A stretch of DNA of 64,000 bases. Source: Ruania alba. GTDB taxonomy: Bacteria; Actinomycetota; Actinomycetes; Actinomycetales; Beutenbergiaceae. The notes beneath the pieces were generated by a model. It saw only the letters and a program-made list of their open reading frames with translations, was not told the origin of the DNA and made no database searches. Positions 24,647-32,287 of this stretch are shown piece by piece (the first letter of the stretch is position 1; every line of letters begins with the position of its first letter). The stretch is taken from assembly GCF_900105765.1 (NCBI RefSeq), contig NZ_FNTX01000002.1, positions 1,736,001-1,800,000 on the forward strand, written 5' to 3'. Position numbers and translations under genes: made by a program.

Positions 24647-26296
24647 TTACTTCCCCGACCCCAGCAGGTCCACCGCGTCCACGATCGTGTAGGCGTACCC
24701 CTGCTCGGCGAGGAACCGCTGCCGGTGCGCGGCGAAGTCCTGGTCCACGGTGTCCCGGGTGACGATCGCGTAGAAGTGCGCGGTCCGCCCGTCCGCCTTC
24801 GGCCGCATCACCCGGCCGAGCCGCTGCGCCTCCTCCTGCCGGGACCCGAATGACCCGGAGATCTGGATCGCCACCGCCGCCTCGGGCAGGTCGATGGAGA
24901 AGTTCGCCACCTTGCTCACCACCAGCGTGTGCAACTCCCCGGTGCGGAAGGCCTCGAACAGCCGTTGCCGCTCCGGCACGGTGGTGCTGCCGGTGATGAC
25001 CGGTGCGTCCAGGGCCTCGCTGAGCTCGGTGAGTTGGTCGATGTACTGGCCGATGATCAGCGTCTGCTCCCCGGCGTGCTTCTTCAGCAGTTCCTTCACC
25101 ACCGCTGTCTTCGCCGACGCCGTCGCTGCCAGCCGGTACCGGTCCTCCGGTTCGGCGATCGCATACGCCATCCGATCGGCGTGCGCCAGATCCAGTCGCA
25201 CCTCGGTGCAGTCCGCCGGAGCGATGTAGCCCTGCGCCTCGATGTCCTTCCACGGGGCGTCGTAGCGTTTCGGCCCGATCAGGGAGAACACCTCGTCCTC
25301 GCGTCCGTCCTCGCGCACCAGCGTGGCGGTCAGGCCGAGACGCCGACGCGCCTGCAGGTCCGCCGTCATGCGGAAGATCGGTGCGGGCAGCAGGTGCACC
25401 TCGTCGTAGACGATGAGCCCCCAGTCGCGGGCGTCCAGCAGGTCCAGGTGCGGGTAGACACCCTTCCGCCGGGTGGTGAGCACCTGGTAGGTGGCGATCG
25501 TGACCGGCCGGATCTCCTTGCGGGAGCCGGAGTATTCGCCGATCTCCTCCGCCGTCAGGGAGGTGCGGCGCACCAGCTCGTCGCGCCATTGCCGGGCACT
25601 GACCGTGTTCGTCACCAGGATCAGGGTGGTGGTGCCGGACTGGGCCATCGCAGCGGCGCCGACGAGCGTCTTGCCCGCCCCGCACGGGAGCACGACGACG
25701 CCGCTTCCGCCGTGCCAGAACGTCTCCACCGCTTCCTCCTGGTAGGGGCGCAGCGACCAGTCACCGGTGTTGAGGGAGATCTCGTGCTTCTCACCGTCGA
25801 CGTATCCGGCGAGGTCCTCGGCGGGCCAGCCGAGCTTCACGAGCACCTGCTTGAGGTGGCCGCGCTCGCTCGGGTGCACCACGACGGTGCTCTCGTCCAG
25901 CCGTTCACCCACCAGACCGGCGGTGCGCTTGGAGCGGAGCACCTCGGTGAGCACCGGCACGTCGAGCGCGTGCAACACCAGCCTGTGGGTGGGGTGCTCC
26001 ATCAGCTGCAGCCGCCCGTACCGCGACATCGTCTCGGCGATGTCGACCAGCAGCGCGTGCGGCACCGGGTATCGGGAGTACTGGATGAGCGTGTCGACCA
26101 CCTGCTCAGCGTCATGCCCGGCTGCGCGAGCGTTCCACAATCCCAGCGGGGTGAGCCGATAGGTGTGGATGTGCTCCGGAGCGCGTTCCAGCTCAGCGAA
26201 CGGGGCGATGGCGCGCCGACACGCGCCGGCTTGCTCGTGGTCGACTTCAAGCAGCAGGGACTTGTCGGACTGGACGATGAGGGGGCCGTCTGGCAT
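24647..26296 (-). CDS. XPB-family DNA repair helicase
   Basis: A 549-aa superfamily-2 helicase. An N-terminal damage-recognition-like region (1-190) leads to Walker A PCGAGKTL, the DEVH box (IVYDEVHLLP), GLTATLVRED (motif III and the RED element), and a C-terminal RecA domain with QISGSFGSRQEEAQRLGRVMRP (motif VI). Bacterial XPB proteins act in nucleotide-excision-type repair. It is commonly near the helicase-associated protein seen here at 32288, but a fucoside locus now lies between. ATG 26296 follows AGAGAATGCTCTG with no clear ribosome binding site. Confidence 0.93.
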   Translation of the reverse strand: MPDGPLIVQSDKSLLLEVDHEQAGACRRAIAPFAELERAPEHIHTYRLTPLGLWNARAAGHDAEQVVDTLIQYSRYPVPHALLVDIAETMSRYGRLQLMEHPTHRLVLHALDVPVLTEVLRSKRTAGLVGERLDESTVVVHPSERGHLKQVLVKLGWPAEDLAGYVDGEKHEISLNTGDWSLRPYQEEAVETFWHGGSGVVVLPCGAGKTLVGAAAMAQSGTTTLILVTNTVSARQWRDELVRRTSLTAEEIGEYSGSRKEIRPVTIATYQVLTTRRKGVYPHLDLLDARDWGLIVYDEVHLLPAPIFRMTADLQARRRLGLTATLVREDGREDEVFSLIGPKRYDAPWKDIEAQGYIAPADCTEVRLDLAHADRMAYAIAEPEDRYRLAATASAKTAVVKELLKKHAGEQTLIIGQYIDQLTELSEALDAPVITGSTTVPERQRLFEAFRTGELHTLVVSKVANFSIDLPEAAVAIQISGSFGSRQEEAQRLGRVMRPKADGRTAHFYAIVTRDTVDQDFAAHRQRFLAEQGYAYTIVDAVDLLGSGK

Positions 26297-26486
26297 CAGA
26301 GCATTCTCTCACTGGTCGGCGAGCCTGCTGATCGGGGCACCGTGCACGCTCCACAGAGCCAACTGGCTCCCGGGACCGACTCAACCGGTATGCCCTCCGC
26401 ACACCGTTACTGGAGGTAGGGCCTCGTCACGGCGAGTGAGGAGTGAGGCAGTGCTGCTCTGATCGGCACGGAGAGTCTGGAATGGA
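26297..26486. other. 190-bp gap between XPB and the LacI gene
   Basis: It holds the perfect palindrome GAGCCAACTGGCTC (26356-26369), and GAGAGTC (26471-26477) pairs with GACTCTC (26494-26500) around the lacI stop codon as a weak terminator. No gene is seen. Confidence 0.4.
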
Positions 26487-27500
26487 TTAGACCGACTCTC
26501 GCTCCCGCAGCGTTGCCACCGAACCACCGGCGTGATAGTCCGCGGACATCGTCACCGTGATCGGGTCGCGCGAGGGATGCGGTCCGAGCCGAGCGAGCAT
26601 GAGGTCTGCGGCGGTGCTCGCGATTTCGTCGATTCGTTGGGAGATGGTGTCGAGGGCGGGTGTGGTCAACCGAGCGAGGCTCGACATGTCGAACCCGATG
26701 AAGGACATATCTTGCGGAACCCGCAGGCCGGACTCGTTGAGGGCGATGAGTGCTCCGACGCTCAACAGGTCGGTGGCGCAGAAGACGGCCGTGGGCCGGT
26801 CCTCCAGCATCAGGAAGCGTTGCATCGCGGCACGGGCGCCCTCGACCGAGAGATCCGGTGCGGCGAGATACTCCTCCCGGACCGGCCGGCCGCGGAGCGC
26901 CAGCTGTGCCCGGACGCCTTCTCCGCGCGCGATCAGGGTCGGCGAGCCGTTCCCACCGATGTAGGCGATATCGCGATGGCCCCGGTCGATCAACTGCTGG
27001 ATGGCCATCGCGCCGGCGTGTTGGTTGTCGAGAATGACTGCGTCGGCCTCGAGGCCTTCGACGATCCAGTCCATCATCACGATGGGCGTCCCCCGCGCGA
27101 CGAGCTCCCGCAGACCTGGCGCTGCTCGCTCCGTCGGCACCGTGATGACGCCGTCGACCATCCGGCCGGCGAGTTCCCGGACCGCGTCCCCGACGCCTCC
27201 TTCCGCAGAATGGTCTGCGCAGATGAGCATGCTCACGCCCCGCTGACGCAGACGAAGCTCAATACCCGCGAGGATCGACAGGTAGAACGAGCTGTTCAGG
27301 TCGGGGAGCAGCACCCCCACCGTGCGCGAGCGGCCCGACCTCAGATTGCGCGCGATCGTGTTCGGCCGGAAGTCCAGTGTCGCCGCGGCCTCCTCGATCG
27401 CGCGCGCGTTCGCCGCGAGCACCGATCGCCCGTTGTAGTACTTCGAGATCGTGGCCAACGACAGCCCGGTGAGTCGCTGCAGGTCCTTGTATGTCGACAC
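26487..27500 (-). CDS. LacI family transcriptional regulator of fucoside locus 1
   Basis: A 337-aa LacI-type repressor. The HTH is YKDLQRLTGLSLATISKYYNG and the hinge RPNTIARNLRSGRSRTVGVLLPDLNSSF leads to a ribose-binding-protein-like ligand domain with GRMVDGVITVP and FIGFDMSSLARLTTPALDTI. GTG 27500 follows GGAGGGG; a longer frame to 27650 would place the operator inside the gene. It faces the transporter genes, so it most likely represses them until a fucoside-derived ligand binds. Confidence 0.88.
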   Translation of the reverse strand: MSTYKDLQRLTGLSLATISKYYNGRSVLAANARAIEEAAATLDFRPNTIARNLRSGRSRTVGVLLPDLNSSFYLSILAGIELRLRQRGVSMLICADHSAEGGVGDAVRELAGRMVDGVITVPTERAAPGLRELVARGTPIVMMDWIVEGLEADAVILDNQHAGAMAIQQLIDRGHRDIAYIGGNGSPTLIARGEGVRAQLALRGRPVREEYLAAPDLSVEGARAAMQRFLMLEDRPTAVFCATDLLSVGALIALNESGLRVPQDMSFIGFDMSSLARLTTPALDTISQRIDEIASTAADLMLARLGPHPSRDPITVTMSADYHAGGSVATLRERESV

Positions 27501-27568
27501 CTCGCCCCTCCAATCGTGTGGCCGCATGCAGCGCTCTGCGGTCGGTACAGGCTGGTGCGACCACCCTA

Positions 27569-27590
27569 CAGAGCGAAACGTTACGCTCTG
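27569..27590. promoter_or_regulatory. 22-bp LacI-type operator
   Basis: CAGAGCG and CGCTCTG flank AAACGTTA, with the central CG pair typical of LacI-family operators; 20 of 22 positions are symmetrical. It is 68 bases upstream of lacI and 39 bases upstream of the -35 of the divergent transporter promoter. Confidence 0.65.
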
Positions 27591-27628
27591 AGAATCTGGG
27601 TGACGAACCATCGCTTCACGACGACTCC

Positions 27629-27657
27629 TAGACAACTCATGGTCTGTCACCTATGGT
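27629..27657 (+). promoter_or_regulatory. Candidate promoter of fucoside locus 1
   Basis: TAGACA (27629-27634), a 17-base spacer and TATGGT (27652-27657), about 118 bases before the first transporter gene. Matches to the consensus are moderate. Confidence 0.4.
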
Positions 27658-27775
27658 CTACAACCATTGCAAATACGGTGATCTGAGCACCAGGACAGCC
27701 CATCGGCAATCTCGGCCCGGCGGTTCCTTGGATCTGCCGCCCGGGTCCGGACCATTCTTCGAAGAAGAGGATGAG

Positions 27776-29017
27776 ATGAAACGATACGCACGAATCTCAG
27801 CAGCAGTTCTCGTGGGCACGCTGGGCCTGAGCGCCTGCTCCGGCGGGGACGACGACGATGTGACGACCTCCCTGACCTTCTCGATGTGGGCGGGGTCGAC
27901 GCCGGAGACCGAGGCGCTGCAGACATTGATCGACCTCGTAGAGGAGGAGCACCCTGACCTCTCGATCGAGCTGCAGACGGCGCCGTTCAACGACTATTGG
28001 ACTCGGCTGGCCGCCCAGGCCAGTGGTGGCACCGAGGCCTGCATCCTCGGTGTGCAGTCGCCGCGCACCAGCAGCATCAGCAGTCTGTTGCTGCCGCTGG
28101 AGGACTCGGCCCTCGACACCGCCGGGATCGACCTGTCCGAATTCGATGACGCGATCGTCGAAGGGACCCAGGTTGAGAACGTGCAGTACGCGGTGCCGTA
28201 CGACGTCGGCCCTCTGGTGGTCTTCTACAACGCGGATGCCTTCGCTGCCGCGGACGTCGTCGAGCCGGCGAACGGTTGGACGGTCGAGGACTTCTCCTCC
28301 GCTGCGGCCGATCTGTCCGCCGACGACGGTCACGGCTTCGCGGTCACGCCGAACTACGACGTGACGAACGCCTGGTCGCTGACCCTCGGTGGCGAGCAGG
28401 GTGTCGCGGAGGATGGCTCTCTGCAGCTCGATGACCCCGCCCTCGTCGAGGCGGTCGAGTTCCTGCAGCAACTGATTGCGGACGGCCACGCGCCGCCTCT
28501 TGCTGCGACGAGCGACAACTACAACGCGCTCAACTCCTTCGTCTCCGGCGATGCAGCCATGGTGGTCGACGGTCCATGGCAGATTGCCTACGTGACCGAG
28601 CAGGTCTCGTTCGAGCTCGGTGTCGCCGTCATGCCAGCCGGGCCCCAGGGTTCGGCCACCCCGGTCGCCGGTTCCGGGTACGGTGTCAGCGCTTCGTGCG
28701 AATATCCGGAGGAGGCACTACGGGCCATCTCGGTGCTGACGGGTCCGGAGGCCCAGACGGTGCTCGCCGAGATGGGGCGAGCCTATCCGGCACGGATCGC
28801 TGAGCAGCCCGCCTACTTCCAGGGTGCGTTTCAGGTCGCTGAGGGCGCCCTGGCCGCGTCGAGCGAAGGCGGACAGGCTCTCCGCTCGACCGTGAACTTC
28901 ACCCAGGTGAACTCGCTGTTCAACCAGTACGCGGTGAGTTCGTTCAACGGCGACATGACCGCCGAGGACTTCCTCGGGACCGTCCAGTCCCAGACCGAGG
29001 CGGGCGCACAGCAGTGA
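27776..29017 (+). CDS. ABC sugar-binding lipoprotein, fucoside locus 1
   Basis: A 413-aa extracellular solute-binding protein of the family-1 type. The lipobox is LGLSAC (Cys 21). The mature part starts with TFSMWAGSTPETEALQTLID and has MVVDGPWQIAYV and AGSGYGVSASCEYPEEAL, common in sugar-binding proteins. The closest relative in this window is the binding protein of locus 2 (41034), which shares this layout. AAGAGGATGAG precedes ATG 27776. It overlaps the next gene by 4 bases. Confidence 0.88.
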   Translation: MKRYARISAAVLVGTLGLSACSGGDDDDVTTSLTFSMWAGSTPETEALQTLIDLVEEEHPDLSIELQTAPFNDYWTRLAAQASGGTEACILGVQSPRTSSISSLLLPLEDSALDTAGIDLSEFDDAIVEGTQVENVQYAVPYDVGPLVVFYNADAFAAADVVEPANGWTVEDFSSAAADLSADDGHGFAVTPNYDVTNAWSLTLGGEQGVAEDGSLQLDDPALVEAVEFLQQLIADGHAPPLAATSDNYNALNSFVSGDAAMVVDGPWQIAYVTEQVSFELGVAVMPAGPQGSATPVAGSGYGVSASCEYPEEALRAISVLTGPEAQTVLAEMGRAYPARIAEQPAYFQGAFQVAEGALAASSEGGQALRSTVNFTQVNSLFNQYAVSSFNGDMTAEDFLGTVQSQTEAGAQQ

Positions 29018-29940
29018 CCTCCACATCGGCCGTGGGGACGACGCCGCCCCCTACGCGCCCTCGTCGTTCGCGGCGGCGCCGTGATGCCCGGACCGCTCTC
29101 GCCTTCCTGGCGCCGAGCGGTCTGGGGTTCGCGATGTTCACCCTCGGACCGATCGTCGCCTCCGTGGTGATCGCGTTCTTCGCGTGGCCGGTGATCGGGG
29201 AGCGAAGCTTCACGGGACTCACCAACTTCGTGACGATCTTCACCACCGACCCGATCTTCTGGCAGTCGGTGGGCAACACCCTGATCTTCGTCGCGTGGTA
29301 CGTGCCGCTGAACTTCGTGCTCGCCCTTGGGCTGGCGGTGTGGATATCACCGCGAATCCGGGGCCGGGGCTTCTACCGCCTGATGTTCTTCCTACCCACC
29401 GTGACCCCGATCGTGGCGAACGCCTTGGTGTGGCGGCTGCTGCTGCAGCCCGACGGCATCGGTCACGAGATCGCCGCGCTGTTCGGAGTTGCCCAGTTCA
29501 ACCCGCTCGGCAGTGAGTCGAGCGCGATGGCCGTGGTCGTGGCGATGTCGGTGTGGCAGGGGTTCGGCTACAACATGCTGGTGTTCTCGGCAGGGCTCGA
29601 CGCTATCCCCGAGCAGCTGTACGAGGCTGCCGCGCTCGACGGCGCGACCGCCGTGCACAGGTTCATCCGGATCACCGTGCCGATGCTGTCCCCGTCGATC
29701 TTCTTCGCGACCGTGATGACGCTGATCACCGCTTTTCAAGTGTTCGCGCAGCCCTACGTGCTCACGGGCGGTGGACCAGGGGTGGCCACGACCACGGTCG
29801 TCATGTACCTCTACCAGCGCGGGTTCGAGCTCTTCGATCTGGGAACCGCCTCCGCCGTGGCGACGGTGCTCTTCCTGCTCATCGCCATGATCACGGCCGT
29901 GCAGTTCGTCGGCCAGCGCAAGTGGGTGCACTATGAGTGA
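29014..29940 (+). CDS. Sugar ABC transporter permease (MalF-like), locus 1
   Basis: A 308-aa permease with an Arg-rich N-terminus and about six membrane helices. The EAA loop is EQLYEAAALDGATAVHRFIRITVPMLSP. MSVWQGFGYNML is shared almost word for word with the locus 2 permease, pointing to duplication. GTG 29014 overlaps the binding-protein stop and the gene overlaps the second permease. Confidence 0.9.
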   Translation: MTSTSAVGTTPPPTRPRRSRRRRDARTALAFLAPSGLGFAMFTLGPIVASVVIAFFAWPVIGERSFTGLTNFVTIFTTDPIFWQSVGNTLIFVAWYVPLNFVLALGLAVWISPRIRGRGFYRLMFFLPTVTPIVANALVWRLLLQPDGIGHEIAALFGVAQFNPLGSESSAMAVVVAMSVWQGFGYNMLVFSAGLDAIPEQLYEAAALDGATAVHRFIRITVPMLSPSIFFATVMTLITAFQVFAQPYVLTGGGPGVATTTVVMYLYQRGFELFDLGTASAVATVLFLLIAMITAVQFVGQRKWVHYE

Positions 29941-30808
29941 GGCACACGTCCCGGTCGTAGTGGCGCATAGCAGACGGACGCCACGGGGTCGACGTGCACG
30001 AGCGGTGCTCTCCCAGACGCTGCTGACGATCGTCCTCGTCGTCTTCATGCTGCCGTTCATCTGGATGCTGGCGACGGCGCTGAAACCCGGCAGCGAGGTG
30101 TTCGCCTCACCGCCATCGCTGGTGGGCAGCGAGCTGCGGTGGCAGAACTTCGCGGAGGCATGGACGTTCGTGCCGTTCGGACGCTTCATGCTCAACGGCA
30201 TCATCGTCTCGGTGCTGGGGACGCTGCTCGTGTGCGTGACGAGCGTGTTCGCGGCGTACTCGTTCGCCCGGTTGACGTTCCGTGGCCGAGGCGCGCTCTT
30301 CGCGCTCTACCTGGTCACCCTGCTGGTTCCCCAGGAGGTTCTCGTCATCCCGATGTTCATCCTCATGCAGGAGCTCGGTTGGCAGGACAGCTACCAGGCG
30401 TTGATCCTTCCGTGGGCCTTCACCGCCTTCGGAACCTTCCTGCTCCGGCAGTTCTTCCTGTCGGTGCCGCGGGAGCTGGAGGATGCCGCGTTGATCGACG
30501 GCGCCTCTCGCCTGCAGACGCTGCTGCGCATCATCACGCCGATCGCTCGGCCGGCGATCGCGGTGCTCGCCGTCTTCACGTTCATCACCTATTGGAACAG
30601 CTTCCTCTGGCCGCTCATCATCATCTCCAGCCAGGAGATGGCCACCGTTCCGATCGGGCTCAACAGTTTCTTGGGCCAGCAGGGAAATCAATGGCAATTG
30701 CTGATGGCGGCCGCCGCGATCTCGATGCTGCCTACCGCCGCGATCGTCATCCTCCTGCAGCGTCACCTGGTTCGAGGGATCGCGCTGTCCGGGCTCGGGG
30801 GGCGCTGA
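29933..30808 (+). CDS. Sugar ABC transporter permease (MalG-like), locus 1
   Basis: A 291-aa permease with six membrane helices and the EAA loop LEDAALIDGASRLQTLLRIITPIARPAI. It completes a MalFG-type heterodimer. No ATPase gene is in either fucoside locus, so both transporters probably share a MsiK-type ATPase encoded elsewhere. Confidence 0.9.
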   Translation: MSEAHVPVVVAHSRRTPRGRRARAVLSQTLLTIVLVVFMLPFIWMLATALKPGSEVFASPPSLVGSELRWQNFAEAWTFVPFGRFMLNGIIVSVLGTLLVCVTSVFAAYSFARLTFRGRGALFALYLVTLLVPQEVLVIPMFILMQELGWQDSYQALILPWAFTAFGTFLLRQFFLSVPRELEDAALIDGASRLQTLLRIITPIARPAIAVLAVFTFITYWNSFLWPLIIISSQEMATVPIGLNSFLGQQGNQWQLLMAAAAISMLPTAAIVILLQRHLVRGIALSGLGGR

Positions 30809-30892
30809 CCCTCCACCGCAGGAACGACCCACGGCAGGGGGATTGACCGCTGCCGTGAGCACCCCACTCCATCCGACCGACGAAAGAGTCTC

Positions 30893-32203
30893 ATGACCGA
30901 CATCACCTGGACCGACTTGCAGCGGCCGCTGCCCGCCTGGTTCGCCCGCGCCAAGCTCGGGATCTTCATCCACTGGGGTGCCTACTCGGTCCCCGCATGG
31001 GCGGAGCCGATCGGCGCCCTTGGCGAGATCGCCGACGACGACACCTGGTTCGCGCACAACCCCTACGCGGAGTGGTACCTCAACACCATCCGCATCGACG
31101 GCAGCCCTGCCCAGCAGCATCAGGTCAGCGAGTACGGCGACGCCCCGTACGACGATTTCCTCGACCGTTGGACCGCGGACAAGTTCGACCCGGCCGACTG
31201 GGCGAGGCTGTTCGAACGTGTCGGCGCGGCCTACGTCGTCCCGACGACAAAGCACCACGACGGCATCGCGCTGTGGGACGCACCCGGGACCGGGGAGCGC
31301 AACACGGTCCATCGCGGACCGAGGCGCGACCTCGTCGGGGCGATCGCGGACGCCGTGCGTGCCGAGGGGCTCCGGTTCGGGGTCTACTACTCGGGAGGCC
31401 TGGACTGGTCGATCACAGACTTCCCGCCGCACCGCTCCGGCACCGATGTCCACTCGCTGCGCCCGCGCGACCTGGAGTACCACCGCTACGCGCTCGCGCA
31501 CGTCCAGGATCTGATCGACCGATACCGCCCCGACGTGCTGTGGAACGACATCGAGTGGCCGGACGAGGGCAAATTCACCGGACCGGGCGGCCTGCATCAG
31601 CTCTTCGTCGACTACTTCGCCTCGAACCCCGACGGTGTGGTGAACGATCGCTGGGGTGACACGTACTACGACGTCGCCACCACCGAGTACTCGGCCATGA
31701 GCGAGAACGAGGCCAAGGAAGTGTGGGAGAACAACCGTGGCCTGGGCTGGTCGTTCGGGTACAACCGGCTCGAGACTGCGGAGCACTCGCTCGACGCAGC
31801 TGGTCTCGCCAAGCACTGGGTGGACGTCGTCTCCAAGGGCGGCCGGCTGCTGGTCAACGTCGGACCGACCGCGGAAGGGCTGATCCCTCCGATGCAGCGG
31901 GCATCCCTCGAGGGATTCGGCAGTTGGCGAGAGCCGTTTGCCGGGCCCGCCGAGGTGGTCGAGCGCATCCAGGCGCCCGCGGACGAGGGCACCGCATGGT
32001 CGCGGCAGTGGTGGACGCCGACCGAGCGCATCACCTTCGTCGACACCGTGGGTGACCACCTGCTCGACAGTGACGGCGTTGACGTCGAGCGCTCACGCGT
32101 CCTGTCGGGGGACACCACGGTCGAACAGACGGCCGACGGCACGGTGCTGCGGGTCAAAGGCCTGGCCGAGGGGCCTGCTGCCGTCGCGCTGGCCCGACGC
32201 TGA
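30893..32203 (+). CDS. Alpha-L-fucosidase, GH29, locus 1
   Basis: A 436-aa GH29 enzyme without a signal peptide, so probably cytoplasmic, acting on imported fucosides. GIFIHWGAYSVPAW (23-36), PTTKHHDGIALWD (117-129) and the nucleophile region RPDVLWNDIEW with Asp 219 are visible. The barrel ends near GGRLLVNVGPTAEG; the last ~100 residues form the usual beta-sandwich. It lies 84 bases after the permeases. An ATG 30893 start follows GAAAGAG. It is followed by a perfect terminator. Confidence 0.92.
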   Translation: MTDITWTDLQRPLPAWFARAKLGIFIHWGAYSVPAWAEPIGALGEIADDDTWFAHNPYAEWYLNTIRIDGSPAQQHQVSEYGDAPYDDFLDRWTADKFDPADWARLFERVGAAYVVPTTKHHDGIALWDAPGTGERNTVHRGPRRDLVGAIADAVRAEGLRFGVYYSGGLDWSITDFPPHRSGTDVHSLRPRDLEYHRYALAHVQDLIDRYRPDVLWNDIEWPDEGKFTGPGGLHQLFVDYFASNPDGVVNDRWGDTYYDVATTEYSAMSENEAKEVWENNRGLGWSFGYNRLETAEHSLDAAGLAKHWVDVVSKGGRLLVNVGPTAEGLIPPMQRASLEGFGSWREPFAGPAEVVERIQAPADEGTAWSRQWWTPTERITFVDTVGDHLLDSDGVDVERSRVLSGDTTVEQTADGTVLRVKGLAEGPAAVALARR

Positions 32204-32208
32204 CCTCC

Positions 32209-32243
32209 CGCCGCCGTCGCACGACCAGCGTGCGACGGCGGCG
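32209..32243. terminator. Perfect 15-bp terminator hairpin after the fucosidase
   Basis: CGCCGCCGTCGCACG (32209-32223) and its complement (32229-32243) with a 5-base loop ACCAG. It closes the fucoside locus 1 and separates it from the convergent helicase-associated gene. Confidence 0.85.
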
Positions 32244-32287
32244 CCGAGTGTGACGCGGGCGCTGTAGTTGACCTCCGTTGAGATCGG

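Noticed and set aside
26356-26369. GAGCCAACTGGCTC as an SOS/LexA box for XPB.
   Set aside because: It does not match the actinobacterial LexA consensus (CGAAC-N4-GTTCG type).
30107-32059. 650-codon minus-strand frame opposite the permease and fucosidase.
   Set aside because: Its sequence is a His/Arg/Asp-rich shadow of the coding strand, while the plus strand has clear GH29 and permease motifs.
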